A stretch of DNA of 59,119 bases from Gnetum montanum (lineage: Eukaryota; Streptophyta; Gnetopsida; Gnetales; Gnetaceae), in contig MNCI01006634.1 of assembly GCA_015680685.1 (NCBI GenBank), positions 703 to 59,821 on the forward strand, given 5' to 3'. Below, one piece after another: positions 54,367 through 59,119 of this stretch; the stretch's first letter is position 1; each line of letters begins with the position of its first letter. The translations under genes and the position numbers were made by a program. The notes below the pieces were generated by a model. That model was not told the DNA's origin. It saw nothing but the letters and a program-made list of their open reading frames with translations, and did not search any database.

Positions 54367-56130
54367 AGATCCACCTTGTAAGTTTGTCACCAATAAGTGT
54401 TCTTCATGATGGTATGAACTATCTTCATGTTGACTGCTAATGTTTGGTTTTTACCTTTAAGTCGTGATGTTAATACTAAGGTATGTTTCTTTTGATATGG
54501 TAGGCAATGAGTTCACTTCATCCATCCATCCACCAGTTTCTATGGTCTCTCTCGACTTGGAAATGTACAGTCTTTTTCTAATAAGAACTTTTAACGAATC
54601 GGTGACTAAGCATTTCTCAAACTAAGGAAGGACTCAAGGCTTGCAAAGGGTATGATTTCAAGGGAACTTAATACATTTGTGTTGGTCATTCTCTTGGGTT
54701 CTTAGATGTTTTCTTCTTGAGTTTTCTTACTGTTCTAACGTCACCCAATCATCAGGAAGCTGAGTCAATAAAAATAAGAAGTCTTTGCATGGTGTGGTTC
54801 TCACGCATAAATAAACAAAACACAAAAATAAAAAAATAAATTTAAATAAAAAGAAGAAAAAAGAAAAGAAAAGAAAGTGAGAATTCAAAGCACACCCCTT
54901 AGACCGAATAATCATTTGGGCTATGAACACTGGTTATGGAACTCAAAATAAAAATGTTCCCTCTAACTAAGGCCCTTCTCGCTTCCCATTCTCTCCTCCT
55001 TTGTTTCCTTGGATTGGTGGTGACTCTTGGGTGAAGACATTCTTGTTACTTCAAGAGGATGGATTAGCCAAATTCATTAATGTGAAGTCATTAGATGTGG
55101 TTGGTTTGAGGCCGGACTTGGAATGGGATTTGCTAAGTCAGATTAATCATGAAACACACAAGGGGCTGTACACCATTTTGTTCTTGGGATTCCATTCCAT
55201 TCTCTTCAATCCATCCTTCTCTCCATTGTTTACCTCATTGCCAGTTGTATCACTAGTGTATATCTTGGTAGATGCATTATTTTCTTTTTGGTAAATTCTT
55301 GCGGTTAAGACTTTAACTCTTGCTCCAAATGACATTCCCAAATCCTATGGACTCTTTGAATGTGGGGTTGTCAAGGCATTAAGGGCATAAGCCTTCTTTG
55401 GGGAGGACCCATTGACATTCCTATTTGGTGCACTAGTTAAATTCTTTTCCTTAACATTTTTGCAATCTAATTTATTTTGTTCATTTCCATCTTGACATCC
55501 ATATCATTGACGTTACAGTTGCCCCTTTTTATCTATCTTTCTTATTCCTTTTCTTTCTCCATTCTAATGCTACCGAAGGTTCGCAATTAGTCATGGGGGT
55601 ATGGGGCCCAATTTTTTCGATTTTCTCCTAACCCCTACATCTTCGGTAGTCATCATTTATATATCTCCAGATCTGCAATCAACCATACCACAACTCAGCC
55701 AATGGACTTACACCAAAGCAAGGTATCAATTACATGATGAATCATTTACCCTTGCTAATATAAGATTGTGTTGTGTGTGTAGATGGCAATCATATAACAA
55801 CGAAAGGGATCTGGAAGTAACACTTGGAATGGAGCAGTGCCGAAGCAGCTATGCAAGAAGCAAGATCGAAGGCATGCTTACGGATGGACAACGAAAAGCA
55901 TAATCTTGGTGTTGGCAACATCAAAACTTTTTTCTCTCTCTCTTTCTCCAGCTACCAAATGAGGCCTGATGTCAATGTAATAAGGTGTTCACCCTTGTTA
56001 TCATGAATACCAGTTTGTTGTGTCTTGTAATGATGATCCGTTCACATGTCATCCCATTAGTTCCATTTGAGTCAATAATCCCATACCTTCCCGATATTAT
56101 TGTAAGGAACTCGAGGACGAGTTTTCATTT
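54367..56130 (+). other. Segment of F between the T-rich array and the 3' LTR
   Basis: Colinear in part with 30.9-32.6 kb of E. Near 55782 TGTGTGTGTAG is followed by ATGGC, matching the acceptor and start of E's coiled-coil ORF, but the following ORF body is missing. No RT or integrase motif. Short frames here are not supported as genes. Confidence 0.5.
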
Positions 56131-56132
56131 AG

Positions 56133-56143
56133 TAATGGGGGTA
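56133..56143 (+). promoter_or_regulatory. Polypurine tract of element F
   Basis: TAATGGGGGTA directly before the 3' LTR; same core as in E. Confidence 0.8.
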
Positions 56144-56988
56144 TGATGGGATGTGATATTGCATGGGCCGCTATATCACGTACATGACATCGCGATCGTC
56201 GTGATATCGCATCCTTCGCGATATTGCGTCTTCCTTGCGATATCACGATGCATTGTCATATCTATAAATAAGAGGCAGCTCTCCCTTGTTTCCTCATCCT
56301 AGTCTTAGACCGTAGTGAAAATCTAGTAGATTGATCACTTCAGAGATAGAATATTTTCCATGTGCCCACAGTAGGAGTCCTAAAGTGAACAGATCTTTAT
56401 TCGAGCAAACATTGTACCCGAACACAAGTTTGTGTACGACAATAAAGACAAACTTCTTGGATAAACCTTGCAATGCATGGAATAGGCTAATTAGGATTTT
56501 ATTTACTGTTGTTTATTATCTGTTATTTAAATGTTTTATTAGTTACTAAATCTCTCAACCCTTATCTCCTAGTTATGTGCCTCAGTACGACCGCTTCGAG
56601 CACGTGTGTTACGCATGGTGATCCTAGCAACGACTAGCGTTTGGTAAGCATGGTTGCATTGGTTCAGGGTATGTACAGTAAGTGGGAACGGATGCTGACA
56701 CTAAGTTAATTTAGACTTAGTTCATTAGTTAGAGTTAGTCAATTAGTCTCTCAACCCTTTACCTCGATAGCATAGGAGATAAAACATAAAAAGATATAAA
56801 AATCATATACCTTAAACTTACTTAACCATACACCGTAACAAATACAAGTAAGTATTGGAAGAAAACGAATAATTAACCTTAAGTGTTCCATGAGGCGTGT
56901 AGGCACTTAGTTTGCGGAGTTCGACCAAATCGCGTATATTACACTCTTATTCGTATGGTTGAGTGTAGGGGTACCTCGCCACTCATCA
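56144..56988 (+). repeat. 3' LTR of element F
   Basis: 845 bases, TGATGGGAT...CACTCATCA, colinear with the 5' LTR but with an extra GATATC-type palindrome segment of about 35 bases in U3. Confidence 0.95.
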
Positions 56989-56993
56989 ATTAT
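56989..56993 (+). repeat. Right target-site duplication of element F
   Basis: ATTAT, identical to 49802-49806. Confidence 0.95.
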
Positions 56994-57620
56994 GTTGAAC
57001 AACAATAAAAGAAAAGGAAAAGTGTTGGCTAACTATCAAAACATTACCAAAAGAAATCATTGTAGGATCTACAACATCTATCAAAGAACCTGTAGTAGGA
57101 TCTATAACATTTACAGAAGAAATCTTAAGATATGGCTATGCACAATAGTCAATTATTAGCATTTATGTCTACAACTAAATAACCTTAGATTTTGTGAAAC
57201 ATAACATGAAGCATCTTCTTCTACCTATATCCAAACAATCTTAAATTTTGCAAAGCATAACATGGAGCATCTTCTTCCACAAACTTTGTGGACTTGTTTT
57301 AGAGAAGGTAACCCTCTTAAAATATGGTCTCATACAAATGTCTATTATTAGCCTTGATGGTGACACCCAAATAATCAATCTTTCCCAAACTCTTGAGGTT
57401 AAAGAAACAAGAACTTGAAAATGAATTTTTAAATGGTAATTTTTGCAAAGCATAGCATAGAGCATCTTCTTCCAAACTCTATGAGGTTGTTCTAGATAAG
57501 GTAACCCTCTTAAAATATCGCCTCACACAAAAGTCTATGAGACTTGATGGGTACACCCAAACAATATATCTTTCCCAAACTTGAAAAACCTTAACCTAAA
57601 GGGCCCTGGATCTTCTACCT
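56994..57620 (+). other. Continuation of J with an internal direct repeat
   Basis: Resumes J after F. A unit of about 195 bases (starting near 57246 and again near 57441; cores GCATCTTCTTCCA and AAGGTAACCCTCTTAAAATAT) is present twice, with a third partial copy at about 57189. No copia protein is recognisable in it. Confidence 0.45.
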
Positions 57621-57764
57621 ATGCTGAGCAGTAAGTAAAGAACAAAAATAAAGCACAACAATAAACTCTCTTAATCTGCTAATCTTCAATCTGATATTAT
57701 GAGTATGTGCTGCTACAAATATATAAGGTTGGATTCTTCCATCCACATAAAAAGAGGAGATAAT

Positions 57765-57850
57765 CATGGATCTAGATAAGCACGAATATGGATAAGCTTG
57801 GATATGGATGGATATGGATAAGCATGGATGGATGTGGATAAGCATGGACA
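57765..57850 (+). repeat. Short minisatellite ATGGATAAGC
   Basis: Six to seven variants of a 10-14 base unit (ATGGATAAGC, ATGGATGGAT) in about 85 bases. Confidence 0.8.
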
Positions 57851-57869
57851 ACTCTGATCTCATCTTATT

Positions 57870-58020
57870 AGGAAGGGATAAATGGATGAGATCAATCTCC
57901 TAGATTTGTGGAATGTCTACTCATCATTTTCCACAAAACTCTGAGTTCAAAGAAACAAGAATTTGAAAACGCATTTTGAAAATGAAAATTTTTCTTTGCT
58001 TTTAAGGAAAAGAAACTCCA
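57870..58020. other. Unassigned spacer
   Basis: No gene or repeat recognised. Confidence 0.4.
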
Positions 58021-58022
58021 TT

Positions 58023-58055
58023 TGCGCCCACCGTGGGAGACTGAGCTAGACCGGC
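58023..58055 (-). other. tRNA-Lys-like chimera: 5' end fused to 3' end
   Basis: The minus strand carries GCCGGTCTAGCTCAGT, one base from the first 16 bases of plant tRNA-Lys, followed almost directly by CCCACGGTGGGCGC, its T-arm/acceptor 3' end. The anticodon arm and middle are absent, so it is not a working tRNA gene. The 3' piece alone would also fit a tRNA-Lys primer-binding site on the + strand. Confidence 0.55.
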
Positions 58056-59119
58056 AGTTGAAAGATTTTCCTGCGGCTGCACAGATGTCGTTCTTCCATG
58101 CTATTACAGCCTCCCGGTTCAGGTTTAAATTTTAAAAACATACATTTCGTTTCGATCCTAAAATTGCAGAGACCAGAGTGCATTAAATGGCAAAAAAAAA
58201 GACAAAAGGGGTACCGCACAGCAGCAATAACATCCAAGATGCTAATTAGCCATCAAGTACTGCATAAGTTATGATGTCATAGAAAACCTTCCTCTGCTGA
58301 GATTTTCAGCCAAACAAAGTTGTATGTTAGTAATTGACAACAAGAAAGAGGCAGACTGGAATACCATCTTAGCCAGACTTCCGGAAAGAATCTGAAACCT
58401 GAGGCTGCAAGTGGCATCCTAATTTTATGGGAGGTTCATTACATGGTGCACAATTTTGTGGAACCGGTAAGCCACGCCGTATAAGCAGTTTGCACACTGC
58501 GGAATCTGTAATTTTTTCGTAGTACGTTTTTACACGGAGAGAGGACAGATGCCTCTTTTCCACTTTACAATGGTGCCATCATTGAGAGGGCATAGAAAGG
58601 TGTTGAGCCATAGGCTGATTAAACTGGATCATTGTTTTATGAAATGCCGTAGTTTGTAATTGAGAGCCGCTGTGAGAAGTATGTTTTGATTTTCCAAGGC
58701 CATGTTAAACGTTAAAATCTATGCATCAAAAGAATCCGATTCGTGGACGCGAGGAATCGAGGATTCGTGATTCTGAACGTGTTGGGTACGTGTGCCTCAA
58801 AAAAAAGTGGGGACGGGTTCGTAGCCGGGGACGTGATAGAGAAAATTTAAATATATTAATTTTTTTAAAAAATTAAATCTCATATATCATATAAAAAACG
58901 TTGTAGAATATAGAACAAGTACAATGTAAATTCAAAATATTGTTAATGCTTAAAAATTGCATAAAAGATTGCAATGAAACATTAAGTATTGAGTCTCATG
59001 TGTATTATAAAATATTTTAGCATTATCATATATATATATACGATAAAAAATTTCTTGCCAAAGCTTAGAAATTGTCACATTGTTCAAATTCTAATTTTAA
59101 CCTATATTTTCTCCTTGCT
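58056..59119. other. Unassigned right end
   Basis: Two minus-strand frames of about 63 codons (58046-58237, 58369-58563) match nothing I know. From 58800 the DNA is very AT-rich with a (TA)n run near 59028-59040. It may be host intergenic DNA or a lost gene's edge. Confidence 0.35.

Larger units (their letters stand above)
49807..56988 (+). mobile_element. Element F: complete LTR retrotransposon with gag-protease only
   Basis: Two LTRs (49807-50614, 56144-56988), perfect ATTAT duplications, a tRNA-Asp-type PBS and a purine tract before the 3' LTR. The interior has gag and protease in one frame, a T-rich 15-base array, then about 1.7 kb without RT, RNase H or integrase. E is its relative but lacks protease and has the coiled-coil ORF that F lost. 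It inserted in the leader of copia-like J. Confidence 0.94.

Noticed and set aside
54023-54440. Phe/Tyr/Leu-rich frames resembling a membrane protein
   Set aside because: Translation of the 15-base T-rich array; no start context or neighbouring coding signal.
58023-58055. Functional tRNA-Lys gene
   Set aside because: The D-arm end, anticodon arm and variable loop are missing.

Overview
This window is plant nuclear DNA made almost entirely of nested, decaying LTR retrotransposons. I recognise no intact host gene. The evidence is paired LTRs with target-site duplications (TSDs), primer-binding sites (PBS), Gag, aspartic-protease and reverse-transcriptase relics of plant Ty3/gypsy type, plant-style introns, and short sequences like a plant tRNA-Lys. 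The species cannot be told; many diverged, stop-riddled copies suggest a large genome with slow repeat turnover. Letters A to K are my own labels for elements.

Layout. 1-1740: a minus-strand LTR-like piece and unassigned DNA. 1741-10912: element A (minus), with its 5' LTR at 9243-10912, tandem-repeated leader, gag-protease, and an opposing + strand spliced gene at its left end. 10913-23182: element C (minus), with LTR 21796-23182, 47-bp leader array, gag-protease, an opposing + strand gene with introns (13135-16075), then an RT relic. 23183-26721: element B (minus), the closest relative of A. 26722-44025: element D (minus), carrying the same opposing gene as C, split by the complete + strand element E (27770-36486). 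44026-45130: a possible + strand LTR/promoter (K). 45130-48248: element H (minus), its gag split by solo LTR G (46383-47193). 48249-48650: an Athila-like RT relic (I). 48870-49801 and 56994-57620: a copia-like piece (J), split by the complete + strand element F (49807-56988). 57620-59119: unassigned DNA with a minisatellite and a tRNA-Lys-like chimera.

Relationships. The insertion order can be read at the base: C sits inside B's gag, A sits in C just downstream of its RT, and B and E sit inside D's opposing gene (B in exon 2, E in an intron). A, B, C and D share a superfamily: LTRs beginning TGAAA, a PBS-like block I cannot assign to a tRNA, a gag-protease frame ending soon after a WVELPF motif, and (A, C, D) a short GGCC-rich minisatellite between the two convergent genes. 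E, F, G and H form a second family with extended TGATG...CATCA LTR ends and a tRNA-Asp-type PBS. E and F lack RT, RNase H and integrase, so they must have moved with proteins made elsewhere.

The most unusual content is the opposing gene of C and D. It is intron-containing, codes for a coiled-coil protein, has its own TATA-like promoter in C, and is kept in two diverged elements with the same intron phase. E carries a separate coiled-coil ORF on its sense strand in the place where pol would be expected.
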